From Trematomus loennbergii (lineage: Eukaryota; Chordata; Actinopteri; Perciformes; Nototheniidae), in NCBI GenBank assembly GCA_012861695.1, contig JAAOOA010000177.1, forward strand, positions 62,001 through 126,000: a stretch of DNA of 64,000 bases, written 5' to 3'. Shown piece after piece: positions 46,491 to 58,188 of this stretch (positions are counted from its first letter, which is position 1; each line of letters opens with the position of its first letter). Under the pieces are notes generated by a model. The model was not told the origin of the DNA. It saw only the letters and a program-made list of their open reading frames with translations, and ran no database searches. Made by a program: the position numbers and the translations under genes.

Positions 46491-48985
46491 AAAGGAAGTT
46501 TGAAACCTCCTTTCCGGACCGGGGGTAAGGCAGAGTTCGAGAAGGTGTTCTCGGGCGGACGGCCCGGGGGCAAGGCAGAGTTCATGGTGGGGGTCTCAGG
46601 CGGACGGCCCGGGGGCAAGGCAGAGTTCAAAAAGGGGGCGAAGGCCACAGCGGGCGATCTCAGGGGGCTGGGCATGAGGGCGAAGGCAGCGGCTGGAAGA
46701 GTCAGGGGGCCGGGCTCGAGGGCGAAGGCCGCGGCTGGGGGACTCAGGGGGCCGGGCTCGAGGGCGAAGGCCGTGGCACTCAGGGGGCCGGGCTCGAGGG
46801 TGAAGGCCACGGCTGGGGAACTCAGGGGGCCGGGCACAATGACGGGCAAGAAGGCGGCGACGGGACAGCTCCGGAGGACGGGCAGGAAGGCAGCGCCAGG
46901 ACAGCTCCGGAGGACCGGCAAGAAGATGGCGTAGGCCGCGATGGGACCCCTCCAGTGTCAGCTGGATCGCCAGAGCACTGGGATCAAGAACAGGAGCTGG
47001 TGGAACCCCTGGCGGGTCAGGCGTAGTCGGGACCCTGGACGGAACATGGGCTGGTGTCAGTGGGACCCCCGACGGAGCAAAGGCTGGTGTCGACGGGACC
47101 CCAAACAGGACAGGACAAGATTTTGGTGGGAAATCCGGCGGAGCAGGTGTCGGCGGAACCCCCAACAGGACAGGATATGGTGTTGGGAGGAAACCCGGCG
47201 GAGCACATGTTGGCGGGACCCCCAACAGGACAGGATCTGGTGTTGGCAGGAAATCCGGCGGAGCAGGTGTCGGCGGAACCCCCAACAGGTCAGGGCACGG
47301 AGTTGGCAGGACTCCCAGCGGAACCCCCAACGGAACAGGACATGGGGTTGGCAGGACCCCCGGCAGAACAGTAGTCGGCGGGACCACCAACAGGACAGGA
47401 CACGGAGTTGGCAGGACCCTCAGCGGAACCCCCAACAAAACAGGACATGGAGTTGGCAGGACCCCCGTCAAGACAGGTGACGGCGGGACCCCCAACGAAA
47501 CAGTACACAGAGTTGGCAGGACCCCCAGCGGAACCCCCAACGGACCAGGACATTGGGTTGGCAGGACCCCCGGCAGAACAGTAGTCGGCGGGACCACCAA
47601 CAGGACAGGACACGGAGTTGGCAGGACCCTCAGCGGAACCCCCAACGAAACAGGACACAGAGTAGATACTTGAGTAGGGACTGGAGAGGGGTCTTGAGAT
47701 GGGACTTGAGAGGGAACTCGAGAGGTGACTTGAGAGGAGACTCGAGAGGTGACTTGAGAGGGAACTCAAGAGGAGACTTGAAAGGGGACTCGAGAGGGGA
47801 CTCAAGAGGAGACTTGAAAGGGGACTCGAGAAGAGACTCGAGAGGGAACTTGAGAGGTGACTTGAGAGGGGACTGAGAAGGAACTTGAGAGAGGGCTTGA
47901 GAGGGGACTTGAGACGGAACTCGAGAGGTGACTTGAGAGGGAACTCAAGAGGAGACTTGAAAGGGGACTCGAGAGGGGACTCAAGAGGAGACTTGAAAGG
48001 GGACTCGAGAAGGAACTTGAGAGGAGACTCGAGAGGAGACTCGAGAGGGGACTCGAGAGGGAACTCGAGAGGGAACTTGAAAGGGAACTCGAGAGGAGAC
48101 TCGAGAGGGAACTTGAGAGGTGACTTGAGAGGGGACCTGAGAAGGAACTTGAGAGAGGGCTTGAGAGGGACTTGAGACGGAACTCGAGAGGTGACTTGAG
48201 AGAGGGCTTGAGAGGGGACTTTTGTCGGTCGGTACGCCGACAGGACACGGGGAGCTGGAGTCGGCCGGAACGCCGACAGGACACGGGGAGCTGGCGTCGG
48301 CCGGAGAGCCAACAGGAGACGAGGTGCTGGAGTCGGCCGGTACGTCGACAGGACACGGGGAGCTGGAGTGGGCCGGACCACCGACAGGACACGAGGGGCT
48401 GGAGTGGGCCGAACCACTGACATGACACGGGGGGCTGGCGTCGGCCGGGGAGCCGAAACTGGAGCCGGAACCATGGCTGCTGTGGCCGGAACTGGGGCCG
48501 GAACCATGGCTGCTGGGGCCAGGACTGAGGCTGGAACCATGGCTGCTGGGGCCAGAACTGGGGCTGGAACCATGGCTGTGTGGGGCGGTACTGGAGCAGG
48601 AACCATGGCTGCTGGGCACGGAACCGGAACACGGAACCATGGCTGTGTGGGATTGTACTGGAGCACGGTACCATGGCTGTGTGGGCCGGCACTGGAGCAC
48701 GGAACCATGGCTGTGTGGGCTGTACTGGAGCCGGAACCATGGCTGCTGGGGCCTGTACTGGAGCCCAAAGCATGGCTTCTGGGGCTCGGGCTGCTAACCT
48801 GGACTTGCGACTCCTTCTCTTAGGAGCCTTTTGGAGGCTCCGTGGACCTCCAAAAGCCAGACGAGTACCCGAGAACGGATCCTGGACAGGAGCAGGAAAT
48901 GGGGAAGAAGCAGGGGCTGACTCCAGACAGAACAAACCGAGACGTATGGTCTCAGGTAGGGAATTGGGAGGCAGGGGACTAGCAT
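46487..48985 (-). other. Stacked in-frame tandem arrays, probable repeat-protein coding region
   Basis: Six arrays follow one another with units of about 45, 42, 60, 12, 36 and 33 bp (46500-46640, 46680-46830, 46980-47650, 47690-48220, 48225-48440, 48460-48760). All are multiples of three. On the minus strand the longest frames are 492, 377 and 349 codons. They read as AAMVPAPVLAP units, RPTPAPRVLS units, four-residue RVPS/ESPL units, TPCPVLLGVPP units and RARPPESPSRG units, a Pro-rich low-complexity protein. The 377-residue frame has a non-repetitive start (MFCLESAPASSPFPAPVQ, later KAPKRRSRKSR). The 377- and 349-codon frames share one phase, separated by a stop. Function unknown; the plus strand is also largely open because of the repeat composition. 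Confidence 0.55.
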
Positions 48986-49007
48986 GCCTGGGGCTACAAT
49001 TCAGAGG

Positions 49008-50345
49008 TTAACCTGGTATTTTTACTCCACTACATTTATTGTAGTTACTTTGCAGATTCTGATTAATTATGTGAAATATAAAACAACCCTTAAATCAGAC
49101 TTTAGTTACACCTGAGTAAAATTCAGGGAAGGTGATTGTCAAGTGCCAAAATAAACTATGCGTTTAACGCGTTAACAACGTTAACTATTCTATATTTCTA
49201 TCATTGACCTTCTACTCTTAATATTTGTATTTGTTCATCAAATATAACATATTCAACAAAAAATTCAATAATGTGCAATAACTAGGTGGTTTGGGTTAAA
49301 AAACTGTCAAGTTTACAGTGTTAACACAATCAATTATGCTTTCCAGTATAATTTCCAGTTTAGTTTATGACGGATTTATTTTGTTATCCACAGATATATT
49401 GTTTTGATATTTGTAACACCAAACATGACCCAGGGGTCAGGGGTCTGCAACCTTTTTGACCAAAAGAGCCATTTTGCCCCCTTTTCCACCAATTATTTTT
49501 CAAAATCAACATATTTGATAGCTTGATAGCTTATAAAGTTGTATATATTGTTACATCATAGACAAAAATTACAGTTTTTTTGCATTTATTATTTATTACA
49601 TTATAGAAAAGTGTTTGCCTCTAATAATAAACAAAGAACTATTTTAAGGAGAATTAAAAAAAATACACAGGCCTACTTTAAAATAAATCAACACAGCACA
49701 TGGGGAGTCCTCTGCACATTTGAAGAAAATGAATATAATTCAAATGGGCCCACTTTGAAATAAATAAAACATAGCTGCACCCTAAAAAAGAACTGATTGA
49801 ATTATGACTGAAGATCGTCAGCTGTCTTCCTCTTCCGTGTTTTCCCTCCAATACGTAAAGGCTGCAGCACCTTTGACAACTTCTCTCCACATATCAAACA
49901 TACCGGTAAGCCAGGATCGTTTGCTGTGAAAGCATATAACTCTAACCCTCTGTGTTCCTCCGATACTTTTCTTTGATTTATCCATAGTTCGCTGGTCGAG
50001 CCGGGGGTCAGGTTATTTGCCTGCAAGAAAAGTTGCTGGTGTGGGACCGTAGCAGGATATGACGCATATTTTAGTTGACCTAATTAAAACTGTTTAAAAA
50101 AAAGATGTGTCACAGTATCACCTCAAAATACAAGATACGAAACATTTTCAACTGTGCAACAAAATATAAATAGTCCTACAAATATTTTTATTTTATTTCC
50201 TTCTTATTTTTGTCTAGTAGAGGGCTTAAAGAGCCGCATGCAGCTCGAGAGTCGCGGGTTGCCGACCCCTGGTCTAGTTAATAAAACATAATAATATCAA
50301 ACATAATATTACTATTAACTTTATTGTGAAATTAAAACAGAACGG
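49008..50345 (+). repeat. Second copy of the modular repeat block, interrupted by a hAT
   Basis: 49008-49430 and 50275-50345 together match 32041-33290 with deletions. The uninterrupted sequence 'catgacccagcggtctag' at 33188 corresponds to the point where the hAT at 49438-50271 has entered. Confidence 0.8.
49438..50271 (-). mobile_element. hAT element inserted in the modular repeat
   Basis: Left end CAGGGGTCTGCAACCTTTTT, followed by 'gaccaaaagagccatttt'; right end AGAGTCGCGGGTTGCC and GACCCCTG. These are classic hAT termini. The minus strand at 49802-50026 encodes LTPGSTSELW, then LPVCLICGEKLSKVLQP, a zinc-finger piece like that at the amino end of GTF2IRD2-type hAT transposases. The rest of the transposase is deleted. 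No clean 8-bp duplication was found ('ccaggggt' against 'gtctagtt'). Confidence 0.85.
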
Positions 50346-50779
50346 TAAAGAAAAATACAGTTTCAGTCTCTCGATTTGAAGCTTATGCATTGTACCATGA
50401 ACCTGTATAGACCTGTAACAGTCAACTGCATGAGGAGTTGGAAAGGTAGTTTCTAAGATGTTACAAATAACACACAGCATACAATGCCATAATAACTTTG
50501 TATTATTAGTGTAGGACACTTATGTATGTATAACATCTGAAGATGTGTAGTTTTATTCATGTTTTCACATTTACTGGATATTGCTATAATATTTCACATA
50601 TTGTAGTTCTACACTTTAATATCTGATTTGTAAAACATCACAGACAGAAAGGTATATCCGTCATGTAATGGTAAGCTATTGAAATTGTGATTCCATAGAT
50701 GTGTCTCCCATCACCCAAAACCCCTGACTATTCTCTCAACTCAGTATTTACATTCTTTAATGCAAAGAAAATCAGTAAT
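50346..50779. other. Unassigned sequence
   Basis: About 430 bp without recognised features, between two repeat modules. Confidence 0.4.
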
Positions 50780-51150
50780 ATCTTTAAAAACTACAAGTCC
50801 CTTTCTATCAGCTGTGCACCGTTATGGTGTAAATATAACCTATCTACCAATTGGATCAAATCTAAAAGTCAGCCGAATTAGTATTGATATTGCAAGGAGA
50901 CGTATTTTGTGAAGAGAAATTGAAGATGTTGTTTAATTGCTGATATATTTATGATCCACGTCACGTATTCAGTTTCTGTGGCAGTTCTTCCAGTTTGTCT
51001 AGAAGTCTTCTCATCAGGGCTCTATAAATAAAGAACTACGGCAGATATGTAATATTTAATGCAGCCGAACTGTGTATTACAATGCCGTTATGTGATGACT
51101 TTCAAAGAGAAAAGCAAGCACACTCGGATTAAAGTATTATTTCTTATTTT
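50780..51150 (+). repeat. Foldback-internal module, copy C
   Basis: 'ccctttctatcagctgtgcac' (about 50799), 'ctaccaattggatcaaat', 'gcaaggagacgtatt', 'gatccacgtca', 'gtctagaagtctt' and 'gcagccgaa' follow in the same order as 62430-62765 within foldback copy B. It abuts the inverted block that starts at 51185. Confidence 0.85.
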
Positions 51151-51184
51151 TTAAATGTTTTCGGATTTCACATCGCATAAACAC

Positions 51185-51866
51185 CATATCCCAACGTGCA
51201 TTGCGGCTAAAACATCCAATCACCAAGCTTCAACGATAGCTGAGGATTATGGGTAGTTTGATGTTTTAAACCTCTGAAAAAAGAAATGTGTCTCTCAGAA
51301 TCGAAAGGGAAAAACCTATGGGAAAAACACAAAAGCATTGTACACAATTTAAACCAATGAATGTCGTGTAATTAACAAGGATAAACCGATGTTTTTAGTG
51401 GATTAGTACTGCAGATATAGCTTTAAAATCATTTGACAGTGGGAGGAATACGGTTTTATTATGAACACTTCGAGACCGGAAATACTGTTTTCACCCCGTG
51501 AGGGTTGACGCTAACTTTACATGGACGCTGCCGTTACACGTTCTCCTGGCGAGACCTCAAATAATCTTCGTAATATCTATCAAACTATAGATCCTACACA
51601 TCCACTGGACGTGGATTCTAAAAGTACAATATACACTTCTCGCTAGAAATCTAATCAAAAAGCATTTTAATGGCCAAACTATCCTACAATTTAGGATTTT
51701 CCAGAGATGGTTATTTGTGAATATACGACCCTCCGGAGCGTTTGCAGTCAACAGGAGCACTGGAGGTCGAAAACTTTAAAACGTGATTATAGGTCGTAAT
51801 AGCGCATGAACAATCAACCTATTTGGTCGTAATAAGGGCATGAACAATCAACCTATTTGGTCGTAT
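51185..51866 (-). repeat. Repeat block, inverted partner of 44283-45100
   Basis: Reverse complement of the 44.3-45.0 kb block over about 650 bp. At the right edge 'caacctatttggtcgta' occurs twice ('aatagcgcatgaacaatcaacc' type spacer), a small local duplication not seen in the other arm. Confidence 0.85.
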
Positions 51867-51889
51867 GAGGGGAGGACTTGTTCTCATAT

Positions 51890-52110
51890 ATATTCCATAT
51901 ATTTTGAATATATATATTTGTATATATATTATATATATATATATAATATCTGCATGTATATTTTCTATTTCGACATGTATATTTTATACTTTATATTTTA
52001 TTTTATTTTTCTTTCTATTCTTGTATATTTTGTATGCCTTTTATGCTGCTGTAACAACAACAATTTCCCAATTTGGGATCAATAAAGTACTATCTATCTA
52101 TCTATCCATA
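51890..52110 (+). mobile_element. LINE 3' tail with (CTAT)n
   Basis: AT-rich 3' untranslated sequence with a TA microsatellite (about 51897-51946), then 'gctgctgtaacaacaacaat', 'gggatcaataaagtac' and four CTAT units. This is the typical tail of fish L2/Rex/L1-type LINEs. No coding part remains. Confidence 0.7.
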
Positions 52111-53348
52111 TTAATATCTGGTGACTTTGAGTCAAATTCACGTGAAGTTTTTGCAGACTGGTCACTGCAGGGTTTCTGCGATTCAGTCTCATAACACAAC
52201 AGACACACAACTTCACTCCCACATCTCACCTACTCATTCACACTCACACTATAACTGGAACTAAATCTCAAAGAGAAGCCTTCTGTCGCCCCCCCACCAG
52301 CAGGAACTTTGTGATTTGTAGTTGCCATGGCTCCAACTTATTTATTTATATTCTCTCAAGATGGCTGATCGTAAACCAAAAAGGCGAGAGGGGAGGAAGG
52401 GGAGAGGAGCAGCTTGATAAATGATCCTTGGAAAAAAACGGACACCTGATAGGCAATTCCAACGGACGAGAGAAGGATATTAGCCAGAAAATAAAAAGGC
52501 CTCCCTCAGCTCAGATAACACCTCAATCTGTCTTTTAAAGGAGTGAGAAGAATGGAGCGATAGTTCTATTAAGGAGCACAACAATTATTTTCAATATCTT
52601 CTCAGAATAAGTGTGCCTTTGTGTCCCCCATTCTGAATGTCAATTGTATCTGTGGTCGCTGCCGCTCGGGCCGGCAGTCAATATGGAAACCGGGCAGAGA
52701 CAGATTGGTGGCCAATAATCCGTTTCCTCCTGGATTTGCTGATTACTAAGCGTAGCAAATTGAATATACAGAGCATACAGAGGGGCTAATATGTGTCTGC
52801 AATGGCTCCAAGCAGGTGGTCGGACAGAAAGAAGATACATGATCGGCACTGTAAGAATAGCTGCTTTGTGTCCTGCCAGTGGCCACAGTAGCCCATTTTA
52901 AATGGGTTGGGGGGGGGGGGGGTATATCTGCATCAACTATATACTGTATCTCTGGTTCTCCAAAACCATGCATTACACAGTGTTAAAGCACATTATCTTA
53001 TTTATCACTACCCATGATCATTTGGATTTCCCCTCTTGTCATATAGATGTGGAGCGAAAAACGTATGTTATTATGAAGCCCCAGAAAGCTGTGGGTTTCG
53101 AAGGAAGTTTCACATTGCGGTAAAACTATGGAATTACTTTAGCGTCCAACATGTGATGCCATCGGGCCCAAACTCTTTTTTCTAATTGACATTGTTAAAG
53201 ACATGTCTGTAAATCAGCAGATCTTTCTTTCTTGCTAAATTAACCCCCCAGAAGGAAGAGTTAAAAAGCCCTGTATTTAAATAATCAGGTCCTGAAAGTT
53301 GTAGGATTGACTTATTGTGGAATCTTGACTTATATTCCCAAATTTCAG
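52111..53348. other. Unassigned, includes a G homopolymer
   Basis: No repeat recognised. 52500-52880 has balanced composition and could be a conserved non-coding element. A run of about 14 G lies at 52908-52921. Confidence 0.35.
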
Positions 53349-53445
53349 GCAGCCTTTGAAGAATATGCTAAAGTGCTATACATCAAAAAGATACAAACTC
53401 AGAAGAAGCCTGCAGGTCCATTTGCTTTCAATAGGCCAAACAAAT
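53349..53445 (+). CDS. Candidate internal exon of an unidentified host gene
   Basis: Bounded by an acceptor ('tatattcccaaatttcag') and a strong donor (AAAT|GTAAGT). The 97 bp are open in frame and encode AAFEEYAKVLYIKKIQ then TQKKPAGPFAFNRPNK, leaving one base of a codon. Amino-acid composition is protein-like (Lys, Tyr, Phe, Pro). The downstream candidate exon at 58707-58751 starts with exactly the two bases needed. I do not recognise the protein. A second frame is also open, so chance cannot be excluded. Confidence 0.4.
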
Positions 53446-54048
53446 GTAAGTGCTGGTGTCTCAGTTGACCTACACTTTTAAGTACTGCTATTGTTATTAT
53501 TATTTTAATTTAGTGGGCAAGGTGCAGTGGAAACAGGTTGGTTTTCAGTCTGCATTTCTTTTTTTTCGCTAAATGCTCCTCTGAGCTTTCATAGAAATGA
53601 AAAGGGTCCCACATCCAACGTTGTATTCAGCTCTTTTTTATACATTCAGGGATATTATTCACTGCAGAAGTGTCAGGGTTTAATAATATGGGGCACTGGA
53701 ACCACCATAGTGTTCTGCTTCAATAACAGAAATCAGGTTTCCCATTGCTTCCGTTTGAGAACACTCAGTTGTCTGCTGCTGACTTCAGCTGTATTCTATA
53801 CAAACATTCTGCCCCTGAACTGTATGCTCACAATATCACATTCTCATTTATTCATTGGCTCCTGTGCAATTTCATCTTTGTGTTTAGAATTATTTATGTG
53901 AGCTGCACAAAAGAAAAGACAAGATCCACACACACAATAGGTAAACCGTCAGTCAGGCAGATAGATAGGATAGTATGCATTGGCTGGTGAGAACGCTCTG
54001 CTGCTCACAGTGGGAACATCTCAGGAGGGAAGCTCCGAGCCAGTCTCC
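53446..54048. other. Unassigned sequence
   Basis: Intron, if the flanking candidate exons are real. A 124-codon open frame at 53527-53901 has no recognisable domain. Confidence 0.35.
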
Positions 54049-54492
54049 TGCTTCACTCTCCAGCTTCACTCTCCAGCTTCACTCTCCTGCTTCACTCTCC
54101 AGCTTCACTCTCCAGGCTTCACTCTCCAGGCTTCACTCTCCAGCTTCACTCTCCAGGCTTCACTCTCCAGGCTTCACTCTCCAGGCTTCACTCTCCAGCT
54201 TCACTCTCCAGGCTTCACTCTCCAGCTTCACTCTCCTGCTTCACTCTCCTGCTTCACTCTCCAGGCTTCACTCTCCAGGCTTCACTCTCCAGCTTCACTC
54301 TCCAGCTTCACTCTCCAGCTTCACTCTCCAGGCTTCACTCTCCAGCTTCACTCTCCAGGCTTCACTCTCCAGCTTCACTCTCCAGCTTCACTCTCCAGGC
54401 TTCACTCTCCAGCTTCACTCTCCAGCTTCACTCTCCAGGCTTCACTCTCCAGGCTTCACTCTCCAGGCTTCACTCTCCAGGCTTCACTCTCC
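54049..54492 (+). repeat. 13/14-bp minisatellite, 33 units
   Basis: It can be parsed completely into 33 units of three types: AGCTTCACTCTCC (13 bp), AGGCTTCACTCTCC (14 bp, 15 copies) and TGCTTCACTCTCC (13 bp, 4 copies). The sum, 33 times 13 plus 15, equals the observed 444 bp. Longer units cluster at the right end. The open frames across it (181 and 192 codons) arise because stop codons are absent from the unit. Confidence 0.98.
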
Positions 54493-55454
54493 AGGATCTG
54501 TGCTGCTGCTCTGTTTGTGAGGACGGTGTGCACAGGGGATCTGCAGACTGTTCAGTAAAAGCTGAGCTTCTGTGGAAGTATCCGGCTCATGTATTACCTT
54601 CTGATGGCCAGCAGAAGTCAGCATTGTTCCACATAAAATACCAACATACAAAGGAAGAGAGTCGTATTTACAGAAGGAAGAGTTTCAGACTGGCCTCACT
54701 AACTCTTTAACAGATGGAGAGGCCTTTATTTTATATCTTTGAAAAAATGTACCCATAAATTCACTGCCTATATAAAACAAAGTGTGCTATCTGTTAACTT
54801 TTGTCAACTTGACTTTTGTATAGTTCATATAGTTTAAATTAATGTCTGATTTGCTATATGGGTGTTTGCTACACTACCACTAGTATTTACGTTGAAATCA
54901 ATTAAATCTTCCTTCATGTAAATGTATTCTTTAATTCAGATGCTAAAATGGCATACACATAGACCTCAAAACTACAAGAAGTCTTTTAATTAAGTCGTGT
55001 TTTGCTTCATTCACTTTGCCTCGCATTTCCAAAACAATTCTATATTGAAATATCCATGAAAGTAAAATTATGAATGCGATTGGACAGCCTTTACCCGGTT
55101 TTATTAAAGAGGCTCACTCATCATGACTCCATGTGCCAGTGAATCTAATCCGGGATTTTCCAAAACATTAACAGAAGCTGAAGTTTTGCTTGATGTTTTC
55201 TTGTTGCTTTCCTTTGAGTTTCTTAATACCTTTAGCTATCATACAGCAGAAGGATCAGAATGTGCACCAACAAAGACAGTTCCCTGTGTGCATTTGCCAG
55301 TGGGACTAGTGTTAACTTTATTCATTATTAATAACTATAAATGATTCCTGACACAGTGACAAGATCAACAGATATAATAGACCAAACTTGTCTTCACTTC
55401 TGACTGGTTTTGTGGTGACATTTCTTGGAATTCTACTGAATTTTGAAGTCTGGG
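54493..55454. other. Unassigned sequence
   Basis: AT-rich; no recognised feature. Confidence 0.4.
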
Positions 55455-55456
55455 TA

Positions 55457-55843
55457 GGGGAGAGTGGGGTAAGATGATCCAGTGGGTAAATTGACCCTGC
55501 CCTTTTATCTAGGGAACTGTGCAAATTGTTGTCATTAGAATATAAATTCAGGCGGCACTCATTTCTATTTGGCTGTGATGAAGAAAGGCACATGGTAAAG
55601 TGTATTTTTACACAATAAACCATGTTTTGCTTGTCAAAGTCAAACATGTCAGGTATAATTACTTTAATGTCAAAGCAAATGGATCCAGGTCTGAAAAAAT
55701 GTATCATACATGTGAATCATTTAGCTAAAGGTTAGCATGAAGGACTAGACCGTTTTTTCCCAAAAGAAGTGGCTTTGGGGCCAAGTGAGCGAAGTGCTGG
55801 GGGGGGGGGGGTAAGAATTGGCTCATCTTACCCTACTATCCCC
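55457..55843. mobile_element. TA-flanked MITE
   Basis: Ends GGGGAGAGTGGGGTAAGATGA and, on the other strand at the right, GGGGATAGTAGGGTAAGATG are inverted and preceded/followed by TA. A TA duplication suggests Tc1/mariner-type mobilisation. It contains a G run at 55799-55811. No protein. Confidence 0.75.
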
Positions 55844-55845
55844 TA

Positions 55846-56920
55846 TTTGCAGTACATTTTAGAAAATCTTAATTTAAATGATTGCATTAAAAGTCCTCCA
55901 AAATACATAATTCAGACACTAAAGACCTTGAGGACCAACGTCCATGTTGTGATTAAGGAGATTTTTGCAAAAGAATGGATGGCAGGCAATTATGTTATGG
56001 AAACTGCCATTATGTCAATGATGCTAGAAGGCCATACATCTTCTGAATGCCTTCAGTCACGAGTTAGTGGTTCTAAATTGTCATGAGGCTGAGATTATCT
56101 AGAGGTCACAATAACTAATTTTAAATATTGATGTCAAGTTAAAAAATAAATAAGTGCATCCCTGTAATGTAATCTTTACAAGTGACAAGACTGGGCTCAA
56201 TAAATCAACAAGAGTCTCAGCTATTCACTCAATTTATGCATTTCTAAAACTGTTTAGTGCAGAAACCAATTACAACAAGCTAAAAATAACACATTCACAC
56301 TGTATGCTAAAAACAACATGTTTCATGCTCCAAACAGCATGATACCATAAGGAAGGAGTCATGGGTAAATATATAACTGGCTGTTAATTCTTTATATCTA
56401 CAAAACCCATACTGAACACACTTTTTTATTTACAGAGGATGCATTGTCCTTACAGCAAATGTTTTGAAGATGTCTGAATGTCAGGCAATGTCACGGTTTT
56501 AAAGTGGAGTAGAGGAAGGTGAAAGAAGACAGGGTACAACCGGAGTTATGAAAGCCGAAGGGGTTCAGCTCTAGAGACAGCTGGAGAGCATCAACTCCAG
56601 AACAAGAAAATATCACAGTGCCGAGAAAGATAATAGGAAAACTCCCATGTAGTCATGACATCGCCTCAGGGTCACACCTGGAGTTTGAAATTGTCCTTTC
56701 ATACACGTGTCTGCCGCTGTACTCACATTCTGTCAGCGTGTGGAGGATTACACCAGCAGGACGGCTACGAGAGACCCCTCCTCCTACCTTCATCATTACT
56801 CCCACCAGCCACCGCCGGAAAATCCTCGATGCTGTGACACAGCAAGATGGAGGACTTCCCAAATGTTTACCCTCTGCTTTTACACAATATAGAACCCAGC
56901 AGGTGACCCCGCCCAGTGGC
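55846..56920. other. Unassigned sequence
   Basis: A frame at about 55850-56086 reads NDCIKSPPKYIIQTLKTLRT and more, but lacks splice context and a recognisable domain. The 148-codon frame at 56618-57064 overlaps the next repeat and is probably incidental. Confidence 0.35.
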
Positions 56921-57602
56921 GGTTCTAGACACATTTTACTGGGGGGGGGGGGGCGGCACAATAAACGCAGGTTAAAAAAGACAAAGACAGTATTAAGTGT
57001 GCGTAAAATAAAATACAGTAATTGGTATTTGTTTCTTTACAGGTATCTGCTTCAGTTACTCTAAGTTACAGTTCTTCTGTTTCAGTAGCAACATTGTTTC
57101 AGTAGTTTTTTTCTTTCATTAACAGTATTTGTTTCAGTATCTAAGTTACACTTTTATTAAATCACATAAACAGTATTTGCGGAATCACTGAATATAGGGT
57201 GATGAACAGTTCAATCTCTGCTGTTCATCTGGGTCTCTGCATCCCAGGAGTTTCCTCTTCTTTCACATTACAGCAACAACATCCTGCGGTTTTGGTGATT
57301 TTTAGTCTGTCAATGTCCAGGCTTGGATCTTACTTGAAGTAAAAAGGAACAGCCTCTGGTTGGAGAAGTGTTGTTTTTTTTCCCTGCGCGCTTCAGCCAG
57401 CCAGTAGCGGTGTAGCGCTCTAAGGGTTTGACTTGAATGCTGAGTATCATTAGTACCTACCGCCTATCACGGCCGCTATATCCAATACATCGTTATATTA
57501 TAACCTTTTCTTTTGGAGGGGGGGGCCACAGGGGGGTCCAAGGTCAGTGTTACGGGGGCACTGGCCCCTGTTGACCCCCCCCCCCCCCCCAGAACGCCCC
57601 CT
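56921..57602. mobile_element. hAT-type MITE 'CAGTGGCGGTTCTAGA'
   Basis: The left end CAGTGGCGGTTCTAGACACA followed by G runs, and the right end 'ccccagaacgccccctg', are recognisable as a common teleost hAT MITE. The flanks 'accccgcc' and 'gccccgcc' are near-identical and may be the degraded duplication. G and C homopolymers occur at 56941-56953 and about 57577-57591. Confidence 0.7.
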
Positions 57603-57617
57603 GAGCCCCGCCCTTCA

Positions 57618-58188
57618 CACTGGAAAAAATGCTGCTCCGAAATCATAAGAGAATAATAAAAACAAAGTGTTTTCACTGTAATACGTTTTTAAAAATCTTT
57701 CAATAGAACAAGTGAAATTGGCTTGGTAAGATTTCTTGAAATAAGATGGGATAAAATTAGATAAATTAGATTTTGTAATTAGCTTGGAAAATTATTTTGA
57801 ACTATATTACCAGGATCAGGAAATGTTGTGTTACAAAAATAAGCCAGAAATGCTCAAAAGTTTTCAGATGTTAGTTGGTGATTTTCCAATAACAATGTGT
57901 TTTCTAAAATTAAGTAAGATTCATTTATTGAAACTAGTATCCACATTTTTTACAAATACTCCAGCAGCTTAAAAAAAACGTGTTCACCTGTACAACTCAA
58001 GGTTTGATGTTTCAAGAGTCTTTGACTTCACAAGACACTTAAGATGCATTGTCTAAAAACCAGAACTATATCTCATTGCATTGTACTGCTTAAGTTGTTA
58101 TGTCTTATATCAAGTGGAAAGACATATCTGACTAGAGACTAGAGATTAGACAAAAATACTTGGCAAGATTCCGAGTTTTTACAGTGCA
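57618..58188. mobile_element. MITE with CACTG ends
   Basis: Starts CACTGGAAAAAATGCTGCTCC and ends, on the opposite strand, CACTGTAAAAACTCGGAATC. The termini are short and similar; the interior is AT-rich without coding capacity. No clear target duplication was seen. Confidence 0.55.

Noticed and set aside
46500..48823. Plus-strand frames in the tandem-array locus
   Set aside because: Considered as coding, but the downstream polyadenylation-type end and the non-repetitive basic start favour the minus strand; not fully excluded.
45408..49005. A complete LTR retrotransposon
   Set aside because: Only one putative end was found; no second long terminal repeat, primer-binding site, protease, reverse transcriptase or integrase motif is visible.
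53975..54558. Frames of 181 and 192 codons with Ser-Leu-His-Gln repeats
   Set aside because: Caused by a 13/14-bp minisatellite lacking stops; the frame rotates with unit length.
56618..57064. 148-codon plus-strand frame
   Set aside because: Runs into a hAT MITE and a G homopolymer; no recognised domain or splice sites.
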